Of a stretch of 64,000 nucleotides of DNA, positions 24,175 through 34,210 are shown piece by piece (position 1 is the first letter of the stretch; each line of letters starts with the position of its first letter). The stretch lies in NCBI GenBank assembly GCA_032173965.1, contig CM063284.1:108581910-108645909 (forward strand), read 5' to 3'. Below the pieces are notes generated by a model that made no database searches, was not told where the DNA came from, and was given only the letters and a program-made list of their open reading frames with translations. Both the position numbers and the translations under genes were made by a program. The DNA is from Sitta carolinensis. Taxonomy: Eukaryota > Chordata > Aves > Passeriformes > Sittidae.

Positions 24175-24480
24175 AAGGGTAACAAGGATGATCAAAGGTA
24201 TGACATGGCTTCTGTAAGAAGGGTGTTTAAATACAGCAGTCTGACCTGGAAGAGAAATGATCTAAGGTGGATATGGCAGAATGTTAGGAGTGTCAGGGAG
24301 AAGGTAAATAGGGAAATATTGTTTACTGTCTCCTCTAATACAAGATGTAGGAAGCATCAGAAAACACAAGTATGTCTGAAGTTCTAAACAGAAAAAAAAA
24401 AGGAGATTCTTCTTCAGGTGAAGCTATCCATGGAATTCTCTGCCACAGAAATTTAGGCATACTCTGACTGTAAGTAACTG
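24175..24480 (+). mobile_element. Ancient CR1-like LINE fragment
   Basis: The plus strand keeps the ordered landmarks of an old CR1-type ORF2 C terminus: AAGGATGATCAAAGGTATG, a CTGGAAGAGAAATGATCTAAGG piece, GTGTCAGGGAGAAGGTAAAT-AGGGAAAT, a block ending AATACAAGATGTAGGAAGCATC, then TTCTTCTTCAGG and GGAATTCTCTGCCACAG. These correspond to the VERLxxxxRRLRGD, VNRE, TRxxxH and WNSLP parts of the family. It is more diverged than the other copies, with stops and indels, so it is probably an older subfamily that predates modern birds. The 3' tail is not clear. Confidence 0.65.
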
Positions 24481-26686
24481 AGTGTCACATTCATGAAGAG
24501 AATAAAACACAGTGACAGCTACAGAGCAAGAGTAGTACCTCTCTACATGGCGTCCCTAACTGTCGTAGATTTGATGTATATTTTAAGGAGTGCCTTTGCA
24601 GTGATTGCTAGACATCTGTTATTGGTTTTGTCAGGTACACAAAATTGGGATAGCTGCTTCTATGGTCTGATATGATATGACTTATGTTATTCCTGTAAAT
24701 GTTTCTTGTAACAGAAAATTCTATTACCTAACTGTAATTCCTTACCAATGTCCACAATTCCCAGTAAGGATTACACCTCATTTGGAAACCGATTTCTCTG
24801 GTCACAGAGGTACAAAAAATCTTTGTCTCTGGAGCCATGAAGTAGCTAGAGAAGCTTGTCTTTATACAGACAGTATGCCAGGAACAGGGAGGGACTCTGT
24901 GAAGTGCCAGGGGCTCAGAGGAAAAGAAAAAAAAAAAACAAAAACACAAACATACAAACAAACCAAATCTTTCAGCATATTTTACAATATCAAGCAAAAG
25001 TTGAAAATACAGTATAGATATGTAGGAGTTAATTATGATTGTGACTATTTCAAGTAAAGAGCACATGATTGTCTCTGTGTGAGAAACCTGCTCACGCCTT
25101 GCATGTTTGTGTACGTGTGATGAGTTAAATTAAATCTGCAAGGGAGTAAAGGGACAACTGTTCCTAGTCACCTGTCAGTGAAAATGTCCTCAATAATTTA
25201 TATAAACACCATGTGTCATAAAATGGACATATGCTTTCAGAAGTGTCTATATACCCATGAAAGATTTTCAAGAACTAATCTGAAAAGAAATGGGACCGTT
25301 TCTTTTGAAAATGTATTATAATATTCACCAAAATATCTCTTTTTAGGAAACAACTAGAAATAAAGTTTTTGCTTTAATGCACACCGAAGTGATATAAAAT
25401 AGGGTCATTTTCATTTTTTGAGAGATAAGTGGCAGTTTTGTGTAAGGATATGTTGTCTCTCTTTTTTAATATTAAGGAAGCTACCAGTCTGTGGTATAGA
25501 CTACACATTTCTGAATACTGTTTCTATCTCCCCATTGATGATAAGCCTTTTTTTCAGAATTAGCAGAATACAATGAACTGTTCTTGTTTATTATTTTGGT
25601 TGCTTAAGTTTACAGTTTCATAATAACATCTTTTGACTGTTTGACTTGGAATGGGTTTTTGGTTACTAGGGGAAAAATCCATGTATTAGTCCTTTAGATC
25701 TCCTTGAAATTGTCTGTGATTTCACTCTCTAAGTAATCCATAAGAACATTAACTAAGGAGTGAGTGGGTAGAGGTAACAGTCATTATTTGTCTGTTATAC
25801 ATCATTGTGTATACAGAATACCTGTCCAGTTACTGTCTCATTTCTGAATCAGTAAATAATATTTTTTGCTTTCTTCAAATGAGAAAACACTGAAAGGAGA
25901 GCAAATTATAATGGTGGTCAAATTCAATTAATCAGACAAAGATAAAAAAAAATAATTTATGTCGATTTCATAAACTGGGATCCCATTGGACCTCTACATA
26001 AAGAGCTTAATCCTTTATACTTTGAAGGTGTGTTATTACTTTTAAAACATTTCAAGCGATTATTAGAAGAAACATTAGACAATGACTAATGGCATGCATT
26101 TTTTTTTTTTGCAATTACATCCAAACTGAAGCAGAATAATGCAAAACAAGGGAAAATCGGTATTAAAAGGGAAAATCCACATGTACTCTTAATATCATGA
26201 GCATGAAAACAAAGAACAAGTATTTGGTGCTTTAGCAGAGGGCTTAAAAGGACATTTAAAAATTAAAATTGATCAATCATAACCATAGAGGTCCTAAATG
26301 TTCCTTCTTAGTTGTAAATATTCCTTCTTAATTCTGACTTCCAAACAATATTTTAATAAAGCTGGTGCATTATTTTATTGGTCATCCCTTTATTTCTGCT
26401 TCATTATCTGCACCCTGTGATTTTACAGATACAGCTAATAAGCAGTTAATCAGCTGTCAGTAATATATTTGTTACAATTTTCAGATAATTGCATTTAGAG
26501 TGATCCTGTCTAGAATATGAAACAGGTATTAACAATGTTGTCCTTTACTTTAAGTAGCTAAGGTTTTTGCCTGGAAAGTGAATGCATCTGCTCTTCTCTT
26601 GACAGAAATACAAAGATTTCAGCTTCTAGAGCATCCTGTCAGCTATCACTCATCTCATTTTAAATCAAGTCATTTTACCCAATACC

Positions 26687-26754
26687 ATTTGCATATTAAC
26701 AGTAATTAATTTTATGCTATATTTGGCAACAGCTGCATGTTGATTCATTAATGA
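26687..26754. promoter_or_regulatory. POU/homeodomain/E-box motif cluster, possible enhancer
   Basis: Within about 70 bp there is an octamer ATTTGCAT (26687-26694) running into ATTAA, a TAATTAAT double homeodomain core (26703-26710), an E-box CAGCTG (26730-26735) and a palindromic TCATTAATGA (26745-26754). A second group, with CAGCTG at 26451-26456 and several TAAT cores, lies 200 bp upstream. Developmental enhancers often look like this. TAAT-type motifs are common by chance in AT-rich DNA, so the call rests on density only. Confidence 0.3.
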
Positions 26755-27688
26755 GTCTGATATTTGGGTTGTTACGTTGTTTTAAACTTTATAACAATTA
26801 GCAGAGCACATGCATCTAAAAGAGTGGGTCTCCCTGATTTCTTTTGTCATAGCTACTTGTCTGTTCTTGATGACACTATGATACTTTAAAGATGGCTAAA
26901 TAATCCTACCAAGTGAAAATACATTGATTTAAGTCCCTCAGGACCTTGTAAACACAGGACACTGCTGGATAGAATCAAACCATTTCACTTATACTGAGCT
27001 AATAAAGAAAAATTTCCCATTTTATTTTTTCTTATTAGAATGAGACATATGCACTGCTGATATTGCAGATTCATCCATTATTTATGTGTAGGCATCAGAA
27101 AATCATAAACTAAAATAGAGAATGAAAAAGCAATGTAAAGCATGTTCTTCAAGAATAACTGGAAGGATAACTGGTTGGAATCTTTTATGCACATAGAAAA
27201 AATGAACACATCCATTTTGATGTACACCTTATTAATTTTAAAAAGGAGTTTTGGACTTGAAAAAAAATTTATTTAGTGTTTTAGTGAAAATTCTCAACTG
27301 CAAGACAATTTAATTGACACAAACTCTCAAATATGTAAACACTTCCTTTCATAAATTTTTTAAAACAACATATCCAGACTTTCCAAATACAGCTGAAATG
27401 TATATTTTACTGCAACAGCAGTATCAGAGTTAGCTCTTACTGTGGAAGTTACATTTACACAAATAATTAACATTACGGGTTATATAAACCCTGAAGAAGG
27501 AGCATTGCACTGACATGGTTGGACTTGTTATTAAAACTCCTTCAGAAGCATCCTGGTATAAACTTATCCTCTGTTTAAACCCTACATTTTGGTGAGAAAT
27601 TTCATTTTATAAGTAAAAAGGATAAAATCAACCAGCAATTAACATTTTTTCTCTTATAAACTTTCTTCTCACATGTTTGTTTTAGAGG

Positions 27689-27721
<33 letters not shown>
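27689..27721. repeat. Poly-A run (33 bp)
   Basis: The longest uninterrupted A run in the window. No retrocopy, SINE body or target-site duplication is recognised around it. Confidence 0.93.
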
Positions 27722-27724
<3 letters not shown>

Positions 27725-27930
27725 ATCTATATTAACCTACAATCATAGATTTCTCCTCTAGGTTTTAGGTTTTAAAATCGTGGGGGCAAAATGACAAACA
27801 ATTAACAATGTAAGCCCTAGTCACTCGGCACTAATACAAATATTCTCCAAGATAATCCATTCTAGGGCTTCAAGTAGCTTTCAGTCTAGAAGGAAAATGT
27901 GAATATTGGTCATTCACTGATACTAGAATG

Positions 27931-27962
27931 GTGTACAGTTCAAACAGTGTACAGTTCAAACA
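27931..27962. repeat. 16-bp perfect tandem duplication
   Basis: GTGTACAGTTCAAACA occurs twice head to tail (27931-27946 and 27947-27962). It looks like a recent slippage or repair duplication. Confidence 0.95.
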
Positions 27963-28929
27963 ATCTGAGAGTTTTCTGTTGAAGATGGCCTAATTCACAC
28001 ACAAGGTAAGTGTTCCTTTGTATCAGAAACAGACATGAAATGTAAATTGAAGCCTACACTTCATCACAGGACCTTGAAGCAAGGACAAGAGTCTGGGAGA
28101 TGATTTGCTGAAGGGCCAATGGAGGGTTTCAAGGAGGGAGCAACCATAGTCTGACTAATTGCCAGCTAAGATAATTTTTAATGGGCTAGAAAGATCAGCA
28201 GTGCTAATGCCTATACCTAAGCTGCATTCATATTTTCTGGATAAACCCAATATTTCATAACCATTTCCTGAATCTTCTTTTATTATTCCCTGAATTTTCT
28301 TCTAGCTATTCTCTTTGCACAAAAAGGCTATTCTTTTCATGGTTAAAGTCTGACAGTAATGCACTGGAACACATCAGCATGAAGTATAGGGGTTTATTTT
28401 TATACAATCTTGATCATATTTTTAAAGAATAGATACTGAAACCACTTTTGGGCCTAACTGAAGAGACCTTTTAAAATGTCCCTGCTGGCTGTATTGTGCT
28501 GATGAGCCTGATAGTGAAACTGGCCTTGCTGATATAATAGTGTCTTTGCTAGGCTGTAAACAATGGCTTTAATCAAGATCCTAAATGCTTTACGGACAAA
28601 ATGTTCTTCCAGGGTTTCTTGATTTTATGGAGTCAGAGCAAGTGTTTTGCTTTTGCTTCCATTGTACAATTCTCCCCACACTCAATGTCTTCTTATCCTT
28701 ATAAATCTTGACAACTAAAGATAACTGCTTAAAGTACTTTAAATGCACTGACAGCTGTTAATATTATAGATTACTGTATGTTGTAAGTAAAGTCTTTGCT
28801 CTGTCTTATTGAAATGGAAAGAAAAGTTGTTCTAAGAAATTCCTCTTGGGAATAGGTTTCACTCTGTTTCTGAAACATGCACATGAAAAAGGCAGAGGTT
28901 CACCTTAATATTCAATCCCCTTTCACCTT

Positions 28930-29660
28930 CTAAAATATTATGTACACTGGGGAACTGATGAATACTAAACAGCTAACCCATATCTCCACAACAAAAGTAT
29001 CAGTTAGGACATTGGGATACAGCAGTAAACCAGAAGAGAAACAAGCATTTACACACAGAGGGAAAACACCCTTCCACCCTTCAGTTGTTTGGGGTTTCCT
29101 CATCTTCACTCCCAGGCTCAACTTTACTCCTCCACTGCAGATAAATCTCCTCCTGCACCATTGTTGCCACAGGTTACACCTCTTCAGGGAGACATGGAGG
29201 CCTGTGGTCCCTCCGTAGGCATAGTGATTTAGCTCTGCTAGCCTCTCATTTTAAAGGTCTCTTCCAACCTAGTGGTTCTGTGATTCTGTTTTCATCCTTT
29301 TCTTGTGCTTCAGGGGGCCCTCCATGAGTCCCTGTCCTTTGGAGCAGAGGAGTGTCAACACCCTAAAACTTGGTGTCCCCTTTATTCTCTTGCTCTACTT
29401 TTCCCTGCCCCGCTCCCTCTCCTCAGCATTTTCTGCCCTTTCTTAAACACGTTTCCATGGTGACACCACCACCTTGGCTTGGGGCTGCAGTGGATCCAGC
29501 TGGAGCTGGCTGTGTCTGGCCCAGGGCAGCCTGGTCCTCTGCTCCTGGAGGACACCTCTGCAGCCCACCACTTGCAGCACCTGGGCAATGCCACCAAAAC
29601 AATTTGCATGTAAATTTACAACTCTGCATTGCATGATGTGTTTGAACCATGCAGGAGGCC
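28930..29660. repeat. GC-richer composite, probably LTR-derived, around a CR1 tail
   Basis: This stretch is visibly richer in C and G than its flanks. The part from about 29335 to 29620 (GGATCCAGCTGGAGCTGGCT and a CAGCACCTGGGCAATGCCACC piece) has the look of songbird endogenous-retrovirus LTR or related dispersed repeat sequence. The part from 28930 to 29230 may be the other side of the same element, split by the CR1 tail at 29235-29290. No TG/CA ends, TATA box or target duplication could be fixed. Overlapping open frames on both strands at 29370-29690 are under 90 codons and not gene-like. Confidence 0.35.
29235..29290 (+). mobile_element. CR1 LINE 3' tail fragment
   Basis: A short CR1 terminus on the plus strand: AAAGGTCTCTTCCAACCTAG followed by the octamers GGTTCTGTG and ATTCTGTT. 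Only the last 50 bp or so are recognisable. Confidence 0.8.
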
Positions 29661-30547
29661 TTTGACAATAGGGCCAAGGGAGTGACCATTCTTCAAGTTA
29701 GAATCATACTCAGTTTGCTGCCTGAGCACAACATAATATAAGCATGCCACAGTCAGTCACCTGAACCACTTGGGGAAGGATTTTGATAATTCAAAGTACG
29801 TATGGGTTTAATACTTACCAGGGAAATAAAGTTGAGCAGTCAACTGGGTTTTTTTATTAGATTTATCTTATTATGAATAGGATTGCTTTTTTTTTTGTTT
29901 GGTTTGATTTTTTTTTTAACTTTGTAATATTCTACACATACAAAAGAATCAGTGAAATGAAAAGTCATTTAAGCCAAATAATAAACACATCATCTACAAA
30001 ATGTAGAAATGGAGCATGTTCTTTTCTTCTGTAAGGCACCTCTTCATATTTGAAGTGTTTTGATAGATTATAACTCCACAGAGCTCTCTTAAGGGACTCC
30101 TCTTGCATGTTCCTCTTTGAAAACACAGTCTATTTCCAGTGGCACATAGAAATCAGATTTATAGCTTTAACAGCTCATTTTTGTTCTTATAAGGGGAAGC
30201 TCCAAAAAAACCCAACAAAAAACCAAGAAAACCCAAAAGTTGCAACCTGTGCATCATATGCCTGCAGCTTGGATTTGCGTAAAACCTTTTAAAGGATCCT
30301 TCTTGTCCCACTCAGATGAGTGAAAAAAAGAGGACAGGGATTAGGATGGTCATGCCAGTATATCTATGACTTGCTAAACTTATAAAAACCCCAGACTTAC
30401 TGTGGCCTTCAGGCAGTTCTTCTTATTGCAGTAATATTACATAGAAGAAGCAGCTATAGCCCTTAATATCTTCACTGATACTTTCCATGAGAAACATATT
30501 TTTACTCTAGTGTATCCAGGGTTAGCAAGAGTCCTTAAATATTTTAA
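29661..30547. other. Unique AT-rich noncoding DNA
   Basis: No gene or repeat recognised apart from short T-rich runs near 29888-29920. Confidence 0.65.
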
Positions 30548-30640
30548 AGAATCATAGAATCGTTTAGGTTGGAAAAGACTTTTCAGATCTTTGAGTCTAG
30601 CCATAAACCTAACACGAAATCCCTCAGTTGGCATTGAGGT
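30548..30640 (-). mobile_element. CR1 LINE 3' tail fragment
   Basis: The minus strand of a CR1 terminus: the plus-strand text begins AATCATAGAATCGTTTAGGT, the reverse complement of the terminal octamer array, then TTGGAAAAGACTTTTCAGAT and CTAGCC-ATAAACCTAACACG. About 90 bp remain; the coding part is absent. Confidence 0.9.
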
Positions 30641-33290
30641 TTGTCTGTATTTTTCCTTCAGGAACAGCTGCTTAGGGAAATATGAAATGCAGGTATAGGG
30701 CAAGTGCTGCTTCTGGGGCTTGTTGTACAGGTTTGCTCAGGTGGGGGTGATTTTTGAACTCTTGAATGTTGTTGTTCCTCATTTAGGAATTGGGTTTGAC
30801 AGAACACTAATATCACCCAATGACCTATCTAGCCATGTATGCAGTATTTGTGTCTCACCTCCTTAGGACATATATTAAGCATAATTTCTAAGGTGCATAA
30901 AAACTGATTACTTCTTTCTCTCACAAAAACAACCTCCAGCTTGAAGGAAGATGTATGAAGCACAGGAAAATAAGGCTACCCATATGACTACCTCCATGTA
31001 TAGCCCTACCTAACAAAAGTAAGCCTGAATATTTCTGTGGCCTTTCCACTGCCAATCACTGAGGAAAACAGTGTCTCATAACACTGTATATAAAATTCAG
31101 ATGCCTGAAGAGATAGAAGGGGACACATGCAAGTCATTCCTCACAGAGTCTGTCAGCTCCAGTCTGCCTGCCTGTACTCATTCTGATTACAAAATGAGGT
31201 AACTCTAGTGTGGTCTCCTGCTTATCCAAGCTTCCTTTTCTAGAGAGGGTGCCCTGTGAGTTGTGGATTCCTGGAAAGGAACAGCTCAAATACTTGACTA
31301 TTGTGCAGTCTATGTGCAGGAGCACAGAGTGGTTGTGCACCTTTGCTAGCACTTACCCTATCCATAGGCAGGGTGGAATAATTTCTAGAGGTGCTGCCAG
31401 TGTTTGCAAGTGTGAATTATTCAGTGGTCTGTCTTTTTAATTAAGGATGTCAAACTGAGTAAGTTGAGATTTTTTCATCAGACTTAACAGTTGCTTATCG
31501 ATCATGATATTTTTGATATACTTTTTTAGGAGAGACTAAAGCAAAAAAGGCCCACAAAATCCAAACCTCCAACCCACTATATAGTTCTTTGTATGGCAGG
31601 AAGAATGGATGTCACACTGGAATATGAATTCAAATACGAAGCTTTTATGCATGTTAAATGCAAACTTAGAGTATTTTTACTGGCAGATGTATTTCTACTC
31701 CAAATGAAAAATGTAGGCATATTTAAGGTTCAAAAATATGGAATCATATTTTTAGCAAAAGCAAAGAGGTTAGTTTGCTGATTTCCATATAGAATATATG
31801 CAGTCTATTTTCAAACTGAGATTAGCCACAGTTTACCTTTTGCTGACAGTCACGGTTTCCCCATGAGTTAGAATAGACAGGAATGCCATTCCTATGCTAA
31901 TTGGACAAGAAGACTCATTGCCACAGCAGTATATCATGAAATATTTGTATCTTATATTTTACTATATGCTTTTCTCTAGTTACTAAAAGGTGCATCCTGT
32001 TATGCTCATAAATGCATCTGTTAGTCCTGATACCATATACATGTGATGTAGACTACGGAAATATACAATAATTTGAAAAAAATAAATACTGTTAATGTAA
32101 TTCTGTCACTGTCTCAAAAAGGTTGATAAGGCATTTCTGTGGTTTTCTGATGCTTTATGTATTTACCAATAGGAATCAGCAAGGTGCCCAGAAAATGGTT
32201 CTTACTTGACAGCTTTTTTTTCTTTTTTTTTTTTTAACCTGTCGTTATATTTTTTTTTTTTTTTTTTTAGTTTAATAACAAATGTAAATTCAGAGGTTGG
32301 TAGTGAAAAATAATCAGGTTAGACCAATTATTAGGATACTAAAATAATCATATTAAGTAAAATCTAGTGAGATATTGGTATCTTGTAAAAACCAGCATCT
32401 ATAACAAACAAACCAAATCTGAAAAAACGAAAGAAAGATGCATTACTGTGTCCCAAAGATATCTTACTGATTTGATCTGTAGTATATGTGACCACATGCA
32501 TAATAAATGACTTCACAAGAGCAAGGTAGGACAGTGCCATTGGAGCTATGCCCTTGAATCTCAGTTAAAGATACAGATGCAGCCATTAGCTTTATAATGC
32601 TTCTACTTATTCTCCACGCAGAAATGTTCCAGCTCCGTTTTCTGAAATTTGATATAAAAGATAAGCACTGAGAGGATGCACAGAAGAAAAGAGACCAGTC
32701 CCATCTTACTAGATGGCTATCTTCCATCTTTTTTTTTTTTTCTACCATAAAAGCTTTAGAATACACAAACAATAGAAAATAATATAAATCAGGTAAGTCA
32801 ATTCAGAGAGCTCAGAACAAAGGAGAACTCCATTAACTAAAGAAAATCAAGCCCTTTATGAGTGTTAAACACCCAAAAGGATGATTCCACTGTCAGAAAT
32901 TTATTTTTATGGCTAGGAAATGTACACTGATCAAGTACCAATGTAACAGATGAATTAATATCTGTAGCTCCCCAACTATTGCAAGCTAATTTGCCCTTTT
33001 CTTAAATGAAGCCTTTAGAGACTTGTGGCTTTGAGTAGATGGTATCATTGAGTTGTGTGTGTCCAGCAGGTCTCTGACAGGAGATACTATAAAACAAATT
33101 AACTAGAGAACAAAAAATGGTCCACCTTTCCTTTCCAGCTTCCTGTCTCACTGACTTGGGTTTGGCTTCAAAGTGTGCTGGCAGGTTCACAAAAGCAGCA
33201 GCCTTGTGGGGTGCTATAAAATCAGAACAGAACTAGGTGCCATTCATTTTCCATTAATTTTCTTCCTGATGCATGATTGGATAGTGTCAG
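30641..33290. other. Unique AT-rich noncoding DNA
   Basis: No gene or transposon recognised. There are interrupted T runs at 32214-32235 and a run of about 20 T at 32251-32270. Open frames are below about 105 codons without family resemblance. Confidence 0.65.
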
Positions 33291-33414
33291 TGTTATGGTT
33301 CGTTATTGAGAGATACCTCTGTCCGAATAAAGGTGCAATTAAGTCCATATGCCAAAGCCCATATTATGTATTTCATTTAACAGTAGACGTGAGGTAGAAA
33401 GAAATAAAAAAATA

Positions 33415-33512
33415 TGTGGGGAGAGGGAGGAGAGGAGAGAGGGGGAGGGATAAGGAGGGAAGAGAGGAAGAGAAGGGGAAAGAGGCACAGAGAGGAGGGG
33501 GAGAGGGAAAGG
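33415..33512. repeat. GA-rich polypurine tract
   Basis: About 95 bp are nearly all G and A on the plus strand, with only a few T or C interruptions, and include several runs of three to five G. Such tracts can adopt triplex or G-quadruplex forms. The Pro/Ser/Leu-rich and Arg/Gly/Glu-rich frames across it are repeat artefacts. Confidence 0.93.
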
Positions 33513-33573
33513 GACAGGGCTGTTTTTCACAGTTTTTCAGGGACAGGGTTCTTTTTCACACTGTTCTTCTCAG
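33512..33573. repeat. Imperfect tandem duplication of about 30 bp
   Basis: A unit starting GGACAGGGCTGTTTTTCACA (33512-33540) is repeated next door, starting GGACAGGGTTCTTTTTCACA (33541-33573), with small differences. It adjoins the polypurine tract. Confidence 0.85.
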
Positions 33574-33751
33574 TAGTGGGGAAAAGAAGTCATTCTTCTT
33601 TTCAGTATTTGCACATTTTAGCAAATGAAGGATGCTCATTGGCTACACAATTCTTTTATTCTGTTGGTTAAATGACTCCCTTGCTTCTAATGTTAATTAG
33701 TCACATGCTCATTCTTTCTCTTTTGAGTTGGTGGGTTTCTTGTGTTGGTGG

Positions 33752-33773
33752 GTTGTGATCTCGTTGTGATCTC
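33752..33773. repeat. 11-bp perfect tandem duplication
   Basis: GTTGTGATCTC occurs twice in direct succession (33752-33762, 33763-33773). Confidence 0.95.
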
Positions 33774-34210
33774 CCCCTGCAAAGGGAGTTACTTTTTATC
33801 CACTCCGAGCTTATTTCAGCACAGTTGCTGAGTAGGCTTTTCGCATTGCCTGTCATTCTTTATATCCATTATCAGTGATACATTCTTCTCCCCAACTTTT
33901 TTAACCTCACCCATGGTCTTAGACAACAGTACTACTTGTGTGTTATCACAGGTTCCGACTGTGGTTGCTTAAATCACAGTCTAAATTCCAGGCATCTATC
34001 TATGAAGACATATTTAGGAGGGGCTTTGGTGGTCGCAGGTGCCATTTGTCCCATCACTTGGGGTGATCTTTGTCTGACTAATGACATGCACACAGGTTGC
34101 TTCTTTATACAGTTTGCCAGAGGGATTTTTTGTCCAGGTGCATTACCCGGGATGTGCCATGTTGGTATTGCCTTGCTTGGTGGTAGGATTGCTTTTTCTG
34201 GGGGTTAGTG

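Larger units (their letters stand above)
24481..28929. other. Unique AT-rich block with enhancer-like motif clusters
   Basis: No gene or classifiable transposon. It holds an A-rich run near 24926-24940, a group of homeodomain, POU and E-box-type motifs at 26440-26760, a run of 33 A at 27689-27721, and a 16-bp tandem duplication at 27931-27962. Confidence 0.6.
33291..34210. mobile_element. Probable LTR-retroelement remnant, unclassified
   Basis: The block opens with TGTTATGGTTCGTTATTGAG, which has the form of a retroviral LTR end (TG start, or CA end if read on the other strand). It continues with an AATAAA (about 33327), a polypurine tract, a 29-33 bp tandem duplication and an 11-bp tandem duplication. 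An ATTGG (CCAAT on the minus strand) lies at 33638-33642. From about 33700 to 34200 the sequence is less AT-rich than its flanks. The orientation and the second edge are undetermined, and no target duplication was found. It might instead be unique DNA with local repeats. Confidence 0.35.

Noticed and set aside
33936..34208. 90-codon Gly/Cys-rich frame
   Set aside because: It lies in the probable LTR-derived block and matches no retroviral or host protein I recognise.
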